Source: Nymphaea colorata (lineage: Eukaryota > Streptophyta > Magnoliopsida > Nymphaeales > Nymphaeaceae). From it: a DNA stretch of 64,000 nucleotides. The translations under genes and the position numbers were made by a program. Below are positions 24,301-42,218 of the stretch, one piece after another. Positions within the stretch are counted from its first letter, which is position 1, and the number at the start of each line of letters is the position of its first letter. The notes below the pieces were generated by a model, which was not told the DNA's origin, did no database searches, and saw nothing but the letters and a program-made list of their open reading frames with translations. The DNA lies in NCBI RefSeq assembly GCF_008831285.2, contig NC_045146.1:15515289-15579288 (forward strand), given 5' to 3'.

Positions 24301-27300
24301 ATGATGCACCTGAAGATACTGTTCAGATAACCTCTGTTCAAGCTCCTGAATACGTTTTTCATAGGAGACGCATTGCATCTGCTTCACCTTTATCATGTCT
24401 TGGAGGTGTTTGCAATATTCATCCTTCAGATGCAATGCTTCTGCTGTTTTTTCTGCATTAACTTTTAATAAATTCTCCACCTTGCTATCATCCAGATATT
24501 CATAACTGATATCAGGGTTAAATGAGCAGATTAGAGCCACCGCTGAAGCCAGCTCTGCTTTGAGCCAAGCATTTTCAACTTCCATTTTGCTTGTTCCAGC
24601 AATCTCAACAGAGTCACAGCCCTCCAGGAGCTCTTCTGTTTCATTCTTCTGAAGTGTATCTACAGACGTTTCGCTAATCTGTCCTAACTGGCAACTTGAA
24701 GTTGAAGTGGCAAATGAATCCTTTGATGTTGCTGCATGCTTCTCCAGTTTTGATGACAATGCTGATATATATTCAGGTGCATAACGATCTATATCTGCCA
24801 CATCAATCTGAAGTAAATTTGTGTCAAAAGGAACTATATTAACATCACATTGACTAGGGGAGTCAAATAACCCCATCAATGAAAGTATGTCTCTAGGGAT
24901 GTATGGACTGTGTGCTTTTAAGAATTCATCTCGTCTTCTAACTTCAGCCTCCCTTTCCCTTGCCAGTCTTTCTGCTAATTGTCCAGCTAGGCCCATGTAG
25001 AGTTTCATGCAAGCCTTTCTCCTGACTATTTCAGCAAGACAAGCCCTGTAGGCAGGACCAATTCTACGTACTATTTTGAGATCACCAAAGAGCTCATCTT
25101 GGCGCCCCATTGCTTCCTTAAATGCTGGAAGTTGTAAACGGATGTCTCTGATACATGATTGAACTGATGCTATCTTTTGCATAGTATTATGTAGAAATAA
25201 GTTCATGTCATTCTTTTTAACCCTACAAAATTCAAGAAGCTTGCCAATAGCACGATCACAGGCTTGCATCTTGGGAATGTGACTTTTATGATGGACATCA
25301 TACATTGGACCGAGAGCTGAAACTGCATCATGAGGACGAATTGATGCAGACAACTGGCAGCTTAAACAATCATCAACGAGTTTCTTGACAGTGTTAACAT
25401 CCTTGCTGCAGCACATAAGTAAGTTTCAGAACCTCTATGTTGCCAATTACTAACATAAGGCGCAGTGTGTTTCATAAACAGAGCAAGGGCAAATCTTAAA
25501 GTATTGACCGGAACATGCATTTCCTTGTGGCCTTGTCTACGCCATAATCACTTCAGAACTTGAGAGGAGTTGAACATTTTTATGAACTTTGGCACATCAT
25601 TTCTTACTTTTTTCAATTTTCACCTAGATGGAGCATGTTGAGTTGCCATATAAAGCTAAAAACAGCCAACAGGGGAATGTTCCAGCCAATGAGAACTAAA
25701 TTCCACTGTCATAAATATTGTGTCTTTTTCCAAAAAGACCTGACAATTGCATTAGAAAACATTAATATGAAAACACCCGTTTTATTTTTTTAAATTCCAA
25801 AATAAATTTAACACATCTATTTCACATTCTGATCACATTTTTTTCTGTGTTATTTTAGTGTAACTTTTGCCTTAAAGTTTAAAAGTGAAATTATTTATCT
25901 TCATTCATGTCATTACTAAAAAACATCCTTTTTATCATTTTATCTAGTTATTTTAAAATTTTTCTTATTAGTTTCTAATTTGTTTTATTTTTACCTGATT
26001 TAAAAAACTTTCCTTTTCCAAAAAAATTGTCGAGATTTTCCTAAAGTTTTCCCAAGACAAACAACTTTACCAAAATATGTCCGAGAAAAACCTCACCACT
26101 AAAAACCTGAGAACTGAGAATGACATTTGTAACTGTCTTAAATTCACCACTTCCCAGAGAGAAGAAAAAATTCTACAATACTGGCATGTATAAATGTAAA
26201 ACTTGCATATTTTTCATTATGTTGACACTGAACAAGTACATACACGAAGGCCCCATTCAACAGCCATGTGCCTGAGATGCAGAGGATCTCAGTTACACTA
26301 AACTTGCAATGGAACGCGAAAGGAACCGTCTTTTTGATCTGACCTTTTCCTTTTTGGCATATAAATGAGGATCTAAGATTCTGAAACTTGAGGGTCTCAG
26401 ATCCTCCATTTGGTGGAAGCATGTAAGAGAGACAAGGATTTGAGACCCTCGGCTTCCAAAGAGAAGAGACTAGTGTTCTCAGTTCACACTTCTGCCAAAC
26501 TAAAGTACAAAATGACATCTGAAAAAGCAATGAGCAGAAGTCAAATTGCACACATACAATTCAAGTTTATAAAACTTAACAAGTCAACATTACTTCCTAT
26601 TTCTTCAACAAGAACAGGTTTAGTAAATTAGGGGACATAATTATAAATAATAATTGGACAGAAGTTAGGGTTTCAAAAGACAATATCAAGGATGAAGCCA
26701 GGAACAAAAAGGACAATGGGAATTCTAGCTTGTACACAATCTAATTCCATAAATTGCATAAAGTGCTTGGGGTTTTATAAGATGGTAGCTGAGATTGCTT
26801 GCCAAATAAGATGTAAACAAGATCTCATATCACAATAATCTGAGTCAACAGAGAAGAGCATATAACAAACCTCAGTGACTGCATTATACAGGTCTGCTCA
26901 TCTAGATGGTGTTGGTGGTCTTTTATCATGTGCTCCACTTCCCTAATGCCAATGGAGGATTTATTTAACAGCAGATCATCAACTCTGTATTTCAGTTCAG
27001 AATACATAGTTTTCAGCTGCAAAACTTTTGATTCAAACTGCTTGTGTGAGCTAGCACAATTCTCAGCAGTCTTCCGCAGGCCATCCTCTTTGATGAAATC
27101 CAGTAGACATTTGCGTGAATCAGTCTGCAGAGCAGGATGTAGTTTGCACGACCTCAATTTCTCCACTTCCTTGTCCAAGTTTGTCAAGAGATCCAAGTGG
27201 CATCGATGCTGATGGGAGAAGAATCTCATGAAATCCATGTACATCTGATTAATGATTTGGTAAAAATGGCTCATATTTCCCCTAGCCGTCTCCAGTGCTT

Positions 27301-27826
27301 TCTCTTGCACTTTCTGCTCTCTTAGAAGCCGTCTACATATATCGAATTTTGCTTGAGATGATCCGTAGATAGAATGTCCCTTCTGGAAATGGTAGCGGAA
27401 CTGCCTCTCATAAGAAGGCAGTGCCTTCAATGCTGGATCTGGTGCATCGTCCAATGGATGGGGATTCCGAGACGACGAAGGTGATGGAGGCTCCGTAATT
27501 TCTGGCATTTCAATCCGCTCAGGGGCTGGTGGGGGAGAATCAGGAACCAATCTAGCTCGATTATACAAAAACAAATCGCGCCCATAACAGGGGAGTTTGT
27601 AAGCCGACAGAGCCCGACTTGTCTCGAGCTTCATATCCCCACATAGGAGAAGCTGTACATTGGAAGGAATCCCGGAAAGCAACTCCAAGCAAGCCTGAAC
27701 TGCCGCGACAGACATTCCTTCATCACAATCGACTTCGAAACTGCGGCCGTTTTCTGCAACATGAACCACCAATTTCCCACCACCATCACCATCACCACTC
27801 ACATACTCGCTCCCGACGGAACTCAT
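21366..27826 (-). CDS. ATG11: Autophagy-related protein 11 (selective-autophagy scaffold)
   Basis: The model is join(27826..26871, 25405..23701, 22985..22765, 22081..21868, 21782..21366), 3513 nt, 1170 aa, close to Arabidopsis ATG11. All junctions are GT-AG and the phases close. The N-terminus (LVVHVAENGRSFEVDCDEGM ... IPSNVQLLLCGDMKLE) is the ubiquitin-like start of the FIP200/ATG11 family. It is followed by the helical ATG17-like region (SYERQFRYHFQKGHSIYG; EVEHMIKDHQHHL; PKMQACDRAIGKLLEFC). The middle has coiled coil (KRIQELEQRLSEQYLQ; IVELRDALEKKSNEYNETES). The C-terminal ATG11 domain is clear (GRLEVQGIAAFILNSEGHY; YFLSSESVALFAENLPNKP; IGSEYFVVTVAMLPDP). ATG11 tethers the ATG1-ATG13 kinase complex at forming autophagosomes. 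The frame is open to 27880, but M at 27826 matches the family start. Introns are 1465, 715, 683 and 85 nt. Confidence 0.93.
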
Positions 27827-28245
27827 TGCTGCCGGCACACCAGAAGCCACAGCACGAAAACTTCCTTCAAAAATCACCACGTATACACAATCCCCAAATC
27901 GGATTTACTCGAACCCCATTCCCTATCATAAGAGAAAAAAAAAACAGTGTTTTCATCAAAATAGAAAATCCGTCTATCGCTGATCATTCATGACGTGCCG
28001 GATATAGAAAAATATGATAATTCGACAGAATTTCTGTAGAAACAGATCGTCAACTCCAAATGGGCACCTCTCTTCAAGAATACTGATCATTACCTAAAAA
28101 AGGAGAATCCTTATTTTCTCCACTTTACAATCCCCCATCATCTTCATTTCCCGTAATAAAGAAAGAAAACAAAACCCATCATCAAATAAAACCGCAAGAC
28201 CGCAAGCTATGATGAGAATCGAATTCCACAAACGATAAGCTTACC

Positions 28246-28500
28246 TCAATCACGCAACCCCCTCGAAGAAGGAGGATGGTCGAACGCTTGATTCCCAACC
28301 GGTGCCACAAGAATTTCACCTTCAAGCAACCCGGTTCCTTCTCCTTCCCCTCTTCTCCTCGTTATCTTCACAGTTTTAATTACCTCATACAATTTATTGG
28401 GTTTACTTATTCGGAGGAGATGGATGAGATACTTCTGCAACAAGCTACCCCTCTCGTCACCCACAGCAGAAGACCTTCCCCTCCCCAACAGCAAGATGTT
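28246..28500 (-). other. Probable 5'UTR exon of ATG11
   Basis: On the minus strand a donor (GATTGAG|GTAAGC) lies at about 28246/28245. A plausible acceptor (T-rich, then ATGATAG) lies near 27922, upstream of the ATG11 start. The exon body is CT-rich on the minus strand. The transcription start is not determined. Confidence 0.45.
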
Positions 28501-31287
28501 CCTACGAAGAAAATTAAATAACGGATGGTCTTTGTCAAGTTATCTTTGAAGCGATGAAGTATTTCCTTTTTTTTTTCCTGTCTTTAATCACTTCCAATTT
28601 TAGTTTGACGCACAAACAAGAACAATAAATAATAAATATTACGACACTCACAATTCACAAGCAGCACCGTTAATATGGAAAATATCGTAAATTTTTAAAT
28701 GCATAATTCAATTAAAAACGCAATATTTTCAAGAGCCTGCCTTGTTTTAATAAATATGGTCTTCTCCGTATGTCCTTCCGTTATGCTGATATGACAAGGA
28801 TGCAGTTCCTATATATAAATAGCTTCTCAAGAAACCTGTTTGTTAAAATATTATGAGAATCTCCCCATAATGCGACTCACCAGTCCCTTTCTTTTTCCTT
28901 GGAAATAGAAGAGTCCTGTTGCTGTTTCGCTTCTTCTGCTGTAAATGTTGTTTTCATGATGCATGTGCAGTTATTACGAACGAATGATTGGATGTTAGAT
29001 CATTTTCTTGCTTAGTTTGAAGCTCCAGCCAAATAGATGATTTGACTTGTTAATACAGAGTTTGGTTTCATGGAAAAACTTCTACACGGAAATTTTGGTG
29101 GACCAACTGAACTATGTGTTGCCTAATAAAGAAATAAAAGCTGGACTCTGTGTAGAATCTAATTGGGAATCTTCCTCGGTGTTTCATTTATAAAATGGTT
29201 GGCATGCTTTATTAGACTATCACACACGTTATGATATTCCTACAAAGCATCCTATTTTTGTTCCATGTGGAAAGGAGAATTTTAGAGTTTTCAATTTCCT
29301 CACTTCATTTTCGAACTAAAGGGTTGTTTATGGTCTAGAATTTGTTACTGCGACTAACCTCTCTATGTTAAAAACACATGGTTCGTGTATTTATTTGTGT
29401 AACATGTTGAGTATGACAAAAATGGCAAACTCTCGTTCCTCATGTGCAAGCTTTCCTTTTGTCAAGTAATAATATGGGACCAATATATATTCTAACTTCA
29501 TTTGGAAACATAGATTCAAGGTTGCTGCCCAAGTCTCTATTTGGGAAAAACATTGAAGCCATTTAAATGGGCTTTCGAAAAATATCATGTACGAAGCAAT
29601 TCTACATTGGCCAACTCATTACTGCATTTGTTGTTCTATTTAGAGAGAATCAGGAGACGGACTCGAAACTTTTCCATTTTCACCTTCCAATCCAGGCATC
29701 TTTAGGAGAAACAATACCGTTTAATCTGCTGTACAGTTAATGGTAGATGTTGTCTAGTGATTTTAGTTTTTTCTTGTTACAGTTTACAAGATTTTAGATC
29801 TGAACTAGAGATAGGTCGAATCAGTTTATAGAAGTAACCCAGCTCTCATAACGAGGCTGTGACATTTAACCCTTTCAAGATGTTGAAGATAATGCATGTT
29901 CAATATACATCTGCGACATGACAATAATGCAGGGGTGCACTAGGCTAGATGTTGAATTTAAGTCCTTAATTTGAATGATGTCAAAAGTTTAATACTAAGA
30001 ACACAATTGTAGTTAGTAGAAATCTGCCCATACCAATTATTTTTTAAAAAAGAAAGATGCATCGCTGATGCCGATGTAGTCCAGGACCCTGGAGGCAGAG
30101 GGAGTGAGGGGGTCTTTGGGCCTTTCTTTTCCAGGCGGTGGGTTGGTAACCTCGTGCTCACCCGATGTAGTTGGGATTACTTTTCACAATCATAAATCTA
30201 AGGCAAAACCTTCCCTAAGCAGATCCTGACACATCCCAAGGGTCCAATTGAGCCAATAAAAGATGCAATTAGGAATTCTGACTAGGTTGTATCTCTGTTA
30301 TTGTTGGTTGGGATTAGTTTGTCCAATAATCGAATTAGTTTAAATTAGTTTTCTTTCAAACATATAAAAATAGAAAATAGGCAGAGATATAATTTAACTG
30401 TCATTGATAACATAACACCCGTAATCTCAACAATTTTCTCAATCCTTTTTTGGATAACATGACGGTGATATCCAAATAAATTCAAGCGACTTAAAAATCA
30501 ATGGTCCCCAAAAACTAAATCCGTGATTTCTTTTAAAGAAAAAGATGAACCAAGATTAAAATCACCTCATTCAAAGACATCTCTTCATCAAATGAGACTT
30601 GTCAGACACACTTATAAGGCTGGATTGTCCAGACAAGTTGAAAAATGTGACTTCACTAGAGAGTATGGTACTCAATATATAAATGCCCAAATAATTTCCC
30701 TTAGAAATTAATGTCTATGAGTCAAAGAAAATGTGACAAAAAATACAAGCAAGAGTCCACAAGGATGACATCCTTTTCACATGTTTCTGCCATAAACATG
30801 ACAGCATTAACTCAGCCACTAGTGTGGTCCAAAGATAGGCTTGCAAGCCACTTTGGATGCATCTCACCAACTCTCAATAAGTGGAAGATTGAACCAAGGA
30901 TGGACCTAAGTTTGAAGTAAATTGGGCAACTAAGTCCAACAAGAACATCTAATTTTTAGTTTCCAACATGATGAGAGGAGCAATAGTTATGTGGCTTGAG
31001 GAAAGCCCCTCAATCTTGACTCCTGCTATATTGACAGGCATTTGATTGGTAGAACTTTTGAGTTTGTCATCTTGGATTCAAGCATGCACCCAATTGGCTT
31101 CAATCTTCCTGTATAGGACACTGTTTCATGATGTTCAAACTCTGTTTTTTTTTTTCCCCCACCAGCTTGGTGATGTCAAGACCCAAAAGGTTTGGCCTGA
31201 GGACGAGGCTGTGTGACTCTTGGGCAGGAGGTCCTCACTTCGAGTCCCATGGGTGTCATCATCCTTGAAAGAGGAAGTCATCTCAAA

Positions 31288-31530
31288 GGGATCATTTGGC
31301 AGCATGGACACTCTGTGAGTCTTCCATTAATCTGCCCGAAAAATAAGGGCAGATTCATGGAACAATACAACTATTGTTTCATGAATCTGTCTCCATTCTA
31401 TGAGTGTTCCATGAACCGTGTGTTCCATAAACCGGCCCCTAAAATGGGGGCAGGTTGACAAAACACTACAACTAGTAGGGCAAGTTCATGAAACACTTAC
31501 AACAGGATGCCCACGCTGCCAAACAACCCC
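31288..31530. mobile_element. Short TIR element (MITE-like)
   Basis: The left end GGGATCATTTGGCAGC and the inverse of the right end, GGGGTTGTTTGGCAGC, agree at 13 of 16 bases and flank 243 bp. The interior has further inverted structure (GGGCAGATTCATGGAACAAT against CTATTGTTTCATGAATCTG). Such GGG..TTTGG ends occur in non-autonomous plant DNA transposons. The flanking A-rich bases could be a 3-bp duplication, but this is ambiguous. Confidence 0.5.
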
Positions 31531-32316
31531 AAAAAGTTTTATCGTTGCTTCCTCAAGGGTTCAGGATCAAGTGTCCAACTTGGCGGTGTTAATAAGATAC
31601 TATCTACAAAAGTGGTGACATAGTGGCACCATTTCTAACTTTTTTTTTTCTCTCAGTAGGCCATGGCGAACTCTTCCTCAGCCGCACATTAGCACAGCCT
31701 TGACTGAATGAATAAACAAATAAGCTTCCAAGGTCCCACCTGGACGAAGTAGCGGAAAGTAAACGTAAGAGAGTCAGGTTTCTGCTTCATATAGGTATTA
31801 TCGGCTAATCTCTAAGACCGGCCATGGACGGGGTCAGCTAAAACCAATCCTACAATTGGCTAGTTAAGATCAAACATTTCATGAAACCATAGTTAGTTTT
31901 GAATCCGATTCAAATACAAAGTTTCACCTCGAGCTTCAATTAAGTTAGAAGCAAGCTGCCAAGTCAGAATACTTAAATTTTGAACTTGTAAAATAGACTT
32001 CAATACATTCCGTTTACATCACTAAATATCTCTCAGGCGTTGATCAAGAGCTTGTTTATCAAAGTACGCATCTTTTGCTGCAAGACTAAAGTGATGATGG
32101 GACTTTCTTGATAGGCGGAAGGGTGACTCCAATTATGAATAGAGTTCATTCTTGTACTTCCTCTGCTTAATAAGCTGTCCAAAAACCATTCTGTCCTCTG
32201 CTCTCTGTGTACACATCCTCACCTGTCACTGCATATCTACCTTTTTTAGGACATCAAATTATCCTATATCAAGTTTGAAGAAGAACCATAGGACTGGATC
32301 CCTCATTAGAATACTT

Positions 32317-32318
<2 letters not shown>

Positions 32319-32369
<51 letters not shown>

Positions 32370-32380
32370 GCACACACACA
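32319..32380. repeat. CT then CA microsatellite
   Basis: About 24 CT units followed, after a short break, by about five CA units. Confidence 0.9.
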
Positions 32381-34797
32381 TATGCCTACAAATTTGATAA
32401 GCATTCAAAGACCAAGAACTTTTTCCTTTTTTTTGGATGGCATGCTCCATGTGCACTGCCATGTGTTAAGATCACATATCAGACACAATGTGGTGAGACA
32501 ACCCATGTTGAATGGTTGTCCTTGCATGCATGACGATGGATGGCGACATCTCATGGCCATAAGTGCTGGTGCAGGATAAATTTAGGGGGATGAAGGGCCT
32601 AAGAGACATAGACATTCACGTGGCTCCATGAATCATGGGGGTCCTTCATTTTTCCACCTGCAAAAGAGGCAAGAGTAGCAGCAATTTAATTATTTGCCAC
32701 GAAACGAATCTCTTTTCCCGGCCAAGCAGTGAGAAAAGAAAAGATGAAAGTTGGCTACAGACAAGTGGATTCTAGAAAATTAAGAGTTGGTCTAGAGCGA
32801 AATTTTGAGTGCCCACTTTTATAAAGGCTGTCATATTTATTGGGAAATGTCAGCCACGGAGATCGCTTTTGCCGATGATATCAAAAGTGTATCTCCTCTT
32901 TAGATTTCCTTAGAGTACAAATCCCGCTTTTGCTAACTTGTCACAGTAGTCATTTTAAGTTAGAAGTGGTCTTCACTTTTGGACAAAAGACAAGAATCCA
33001 TCTCATTCCACTGAACTAACATGTTAACTAGGAATGTAGGACAATGGTAAAAGTAACCTTTCATTTGCCAAAGGAAGTCTTCCTCCGGAAAAATAATACA
33101 TGTGAGGCATGTTTTCGGGAATTGCAGCCAAAAGGTAGACCATGAATGGAAATCTCCCTCCTGAAACAATGTGGAGAAATTTCTAGTATGTGGTCAAATG
33201 CCACCCATGTTCTCACACGTCCCTTTACACAGAGGTCATAGCTCAAACGAGCTCCTCACTCCTCACTCCTGGTAATAGTATTCAAAGTATGTATCAGTTG
33301 TTTCTGTAAGATGGAAGCTCAGGGTACGACATGGTGTCCAAAATGTCCAGGCAAATTGACAGGTGAGACAGTAAAGTACCTACCCACTACCAAAAATCAG
33401 CATTTGCTTACCTGGTTATCCACCGGAAGCATAATGCGTGGAGAAGGAAAGCCCTCGTATCGTGTGGTGTACCATGTACTTAGACTAGAAGCATATCACA
33501 ATGCTGACTTGTTTATTTCAAAGTTCATGATCCATTGAGAGACACTGGACTTGACTCAAAACTCGTGAGACTGAGCTTCTTGAACCAGCAGAGGTGTCAT
33601 AATGTTGAGACAAGGAATCCTGGCGCGCAACATTGGTAACCACCAGGATTCCTCACAGATCTTCCAGAAGAAAGCCACAAGGTCCTCACAGCAGGAAGCA
33701 AAATGTTCTCACAGAGTCTGAGAGGATACTAGGAAATTGAGAAATCCATGGATTTGGAAAGACGAACGGTAGGATATCAGAAGGAAAGAGTATCGCATTT
33801 GTCTCAAAAGTTTATGTAATTGCAAGATTTGCTCTACTAGCAGGTTCATGAAATCCTAAAATAAGAACTTGAAAAACTGAAGGATCACCTCAGCATTGTA
33901 GAAGGAAATGACGCTCCACAAAATCCACCAGTCAGTAATAGTGCAGTTGCAAAGAAAACAAAATGAAAACCCATGTCGCCATTGCAGAAAACTTTCGTGG
34001 ATACATAAAATCAAATAAGATATCACACAGTTGGTCAACCCCTTACTGGCTCCGAAGGCAAGAAAAAGCAGATGCGTAACTCCTCAACAAATGAAGAAAG
34101 TGACTTTACAAGTTGAGCGAAAGAGTGTAACACTTGCATACATGGTTTGAGAATGTTTGCCTTGATTGGCAATGCCACGCCTTAGTGCTCAGTACCAAAT
34201 GAGGTTCTTAATTACATTATAAAGAAAACAAACAAGCTTTTGAAAGCTTAGCTGGTTGGTCGGCTATGAATTCCAAAAGAAAATTTACCATATTAAAGTT
34301 GTCTGGGCAACAGAATATAGGGGTTGAAGTTGCTTTAGGTAACAGAGGTTCACAATACCATATCAGATGAATATGATGATTTGAAACACCAGTTCAAAGT
34401 CGATCTGATGTCGTAAGGATTTGCTTTGTTCAGACGGGGGCATGATGCCATTTACCTTTTTGTATTTTTCATTTTCTTATGGTGAAATTGTCATTTAAGA
34501 AAAACATTTCTTTTTCTATTTTACTGATTTCGTCCAGCAGGGAGGCTTGTTTTCCCTCCTTGTTAAGTTTAGTCCGACGCACAATTGGATTGAATCTGCC
34601 TTGTTGAAATGTACTAGCAAGTATACAAACGTTCAACAAGTAATTGCCACAAACAAAAAGTTATTAAACAAAAGAAAAGTCACAGCTTATGTGATCTTAT
34701 TCCCAATTGCCATGGCCCCATGTTCATACAGTATCTGCCTATTTCAAATAATGTGAAATATAAAATAGGTTCACCACTAAAGCAGTAGGAAAGAAGC

Positions 34798-39097
<4,300 letters not shown>

Positions 39098-39834
39098 TTA
39101 CAACAGAAACGATTTGAGGTCTCTGTCTTGTACTTTTAGTATGAGCCTTTTTTCGTTGGTTAGTCAGAAACTTTTACCCCAGCCTCCATCAGGACTGTTT
39201 CACCAAAAGAATCCTGCGCGAACCTTTCAAAATTGTTTATTCACTTGTTTCAATCCCGTTTCAAATTCGCTCATTAGATAAACTCCAGTTTTTTTCCATT
39301 AGTGCATAGTATGATAATCAAGAAAATGTTTCCCCCAATAATTTGTTGACATTTTCTCATGCATTTCACGGGTTATATAATATATATGCGTATGTTCGTG
39401 TGTGCATCTTTTTTTATATTCAATATTCAAAATGCAAATTATTTATCAAAACCCTTTCATTTTAAAAATAAAACCAAATAACAAAAAAATGTAAGATCAA
39501 TCCACCTGCCCAACATTAAGCATTTCAATTAATTAAACGAGAAAAAAAAAACAAAAACAAAACGAAAGCAAGAACAATAACACAAACATGACGTCTACTT
39601 TCCAAAAATATTGTGTTCTTTATAGACATCGTGAATTGTCTCGCAGCAGCTGCCTTGCACGAAACAAGTTGAGTTTGTCATATTACTTAAATAATGCTGA
39701 TTGTTAAAGCATAGTTTTAACTATCATTAAGGGGTATCCTAATTTTATAAGCATCACATAATTGATTATTTACCATGTGATTATGAAAGCCAAGCTGAAG
39801 GAGACGTGTGATGCTTCTCCCGGTCACATGTTTG

Positions 39835-40171
39835 TAGGGGTAGGCATCGGGCCAGCTCGGCCCGGTAAGACCCGGCCCCGGACGGCCCATCGAGCCGGAC
39901 TAGGTTCGGTTTGTTTGATAATAAAAATATATATTTTTAATTATAAAATAATTATTTTTAATTATAAAATATATTTTAATTATAAAATACACATTATTAA
40001 GTATAAAAAATAATAAAAATTATTTTTTATAAATTATTATTGGGCCAGATCGGGCCGAGCCGATCGGGCCACGCAACCGGGCACGAGCCCGGCCCGATAG
40101 CCCGTTTTCTCGACCCGAGCCCGGGCCCGATCGAGCCGGATACCAGGTACCCAGCGGGCCCGGCCTGGTAC
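39835..40171. mobile_element. Non-autonomous DNA element with GC-rich ends (hAT-like?)
   Basis: A 337-bp insertion is flanked by identical 10-bp CACATGTTTG at 39825-39834 and 40172-40181. Both ends are strongly GC-rich with GGGCC/CCCGG motifs, and the middle is an AT-only core of TTATAAAATA repeats. The left end TAGGGGTAGGCATCGGGCC resembles the common TAGGGGTGGCAAACGGGCC ends of hAT-type elements. The right end (CCTGGTACCA) pairs only weakly. An 8-bp duplication within the 10 bp would fit hAT. No coding capacity. Confidence 0.6.
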
Positions 40172-40623
40172 CACATGTTTGATCACTTTTATCCTTTTTG
40201 TTGCTCGGAGGAATTTGCTTGCTGCCGTCTCTTGAAGAATTAATCTACTTCCCTACTTTTGGAGTTCCTTCCCTACTTTTGTAGTGATAACAACAAGAAA
40301 ATATTTGCCAAAAATAGCAAACCTAATAAGAAGGGTCCCATTTCAGATTATGTTCACTCAAATTAGACTAAAGAAATCAAATTCAATTCATAATCTGATC
40401 CCAATTTGGTACAAGTTTTTTTTTTTTTTTTTGTTCCAAATCTAACATATTTCTAATTATGACAAACATTCAAGTCCAGTTACATGCAGGAATTTGGATT
40501 CGGTTTAGAATTTTTCAAATCCAAATTTGAATATGAACCCAGTCCGATTAACAATAAGGTGAGATACGGCAGTAGTTGATCGGGTTGGCATTCCAAACCT
40601 GAACTATTTTAGCAGTTAAAATG

Positions 40624-40625
<2 letters not shown>

Positions 40626-40699
<74 letters not shown>

Positions 40700-40735
40700 A
40701 GAGAGAGAGAAAGAGAAAGAGAGAGAGAGAGAGAG
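40626..40735. repeat. TA then GA microsatellite
   Basis: About 18 TA units followed by about 70 bp of GA repeats with interspersed AAAG units. Confidence 0.95.
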
Positions 40736-42218
40736 TTGTAAGGTTGGACTAGAAAATTCGGTTCCAAATTAGGACCGGAATCACAAGTTTGACACCAAAA
40801 AAAGAAAAGGTAGAATGAAGATAGAGAAATGAGAGAGGAAGGAAGGAAGAGAGAGGAAAGGGGAACAAGAAAAATTGGGTTCCAAACTGGGACAGGAAGA
40901 ACAAGTGAACATAAAAGAGAATTGAATTAAGCAGTTGCTCGTTTTATTTTTTATTTTTGATTCAATGCTTTACTCTTCGAGTTCATGAAGCTTGTGTTCA
41001 GATTGCTTAAAAGTTACCTCTTGCTTCAACGCCTCGTTGGCCTGGAATGCAATAATGGATGATAAACTTGTTCTTCATTTCTTAGGCTAAAGCTTTCAAG
41101 GCACTACAGCCCCGAATACGTCAGAACAAGTCTAACTGCCAATATGAGGACTACACCTCGAAGCACCGAAAGTAATCTTGATATCCCGAGAAGACGAGGG
41201 CTTCCACTTTCAGCCAAGCGATATGAAATACTTCTACTTATTTTGTTGCGTTTTAGAGCACTGCATAGCTTAAGAAGGCGTATGATGAGAAGAATATTAT
41301 GTTCCTGAAATACAGGTTTCAGAATACATGATTTAGACCCATCATGTTTTTGTTTCAGGAAATATGACATAATTACTTATATTATTTTCAGATTTAACAA
41401 TCAAAAGTTGGTAAATGTTATGTATATGTGTTCCTTAAAGACAACAACGTGGTGTATTAAGACAGCTAGGCAGCACTGACAGTCACATTTGCCCACATAA
41501 TCGCACAATATATATGTATTTATACATGAATTATTCTCAATCATTTGCTTATTCAAATATTACCGCCCCTCAACCATTTCATTTGGTTAGCTCTGAAGAG
41601 GAGTGGTGAAGGCCGGTCGATAGTTCGATTTTCATATATGTTACTTTTCTATACTGTAAATGGTGAGTGCACGACATTTAGTTGATGAGTGTTCTGCTCT
41701 TCAACCAAGTCCTAAATTGCCTCTTTGAGATATTTGTGTCATTCAATCATTTTATAATGTATTAAAAAAGTATAAGCTTTTGAATTAATAGCATTCTTTA
41801 AAAAAAAAAAATTGTGTCAACCATACACTTTATTAGTGTCTTTAAAGTTTAGAACATGAAAAAACTAGGCGTTGAAGGCAAACTTAAGAACTTGTCACAA
41901 GGCAAAATGTTCCCATCCTTTAGATCTACGGCAGATTTTACTCTCAATGTAAATATGGGGATAATATGTCCAAGTTAAGATTTTTAACCTACTTGTTTGG
42001 TGCAATGTGGGTACACACCCTCTAGGGAGAAATTTTAACGTGAAGACACTCTTTGTGTTAAAATGACACATGATAATTTAAAATCTCTGTTTTTCTTAAA
42101 TAATGTAAAATGTCCTTGTTAGGAAAACATTAAAAAAAAGCATAAACTATAAAAGTTATAAGCCATAATTTTTAAATGAAAATGCTTATCTTTTAACTTT
42201 AATATTAAATAGCAGTAG

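Larger units (their letters stand above)
28501..34797. other. 6 kb spacer between ATG11 and the carboxypeptidase gene
   Basis: AT-rich and without a supportable gene. It contains a small TIR element at 31288-31530 and a CT/CA microsatellite at about 32319-32380. The many short open stretches (for example 30523-30920, 33311-33538) lack family signal and codon bias. The left end should hold the ATG11 promoter and the right end the carboxypeptidase 3'UTR. Confidence 0.45.

Noticed and set aside
30523-30920. Pair of adjacent plus-strand frames in the 6 kb spacer
   Set aside because: No recognised motif, no splice support and composition like the spacer.
31190-31260. tRNA-like A and B boxes (TGGCCTGAGG, CTTCGAGTCC), SINE head
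   Set aside because: B box has a mismatch, no tail or flanking duplication, and no cloverleaf; too weak.
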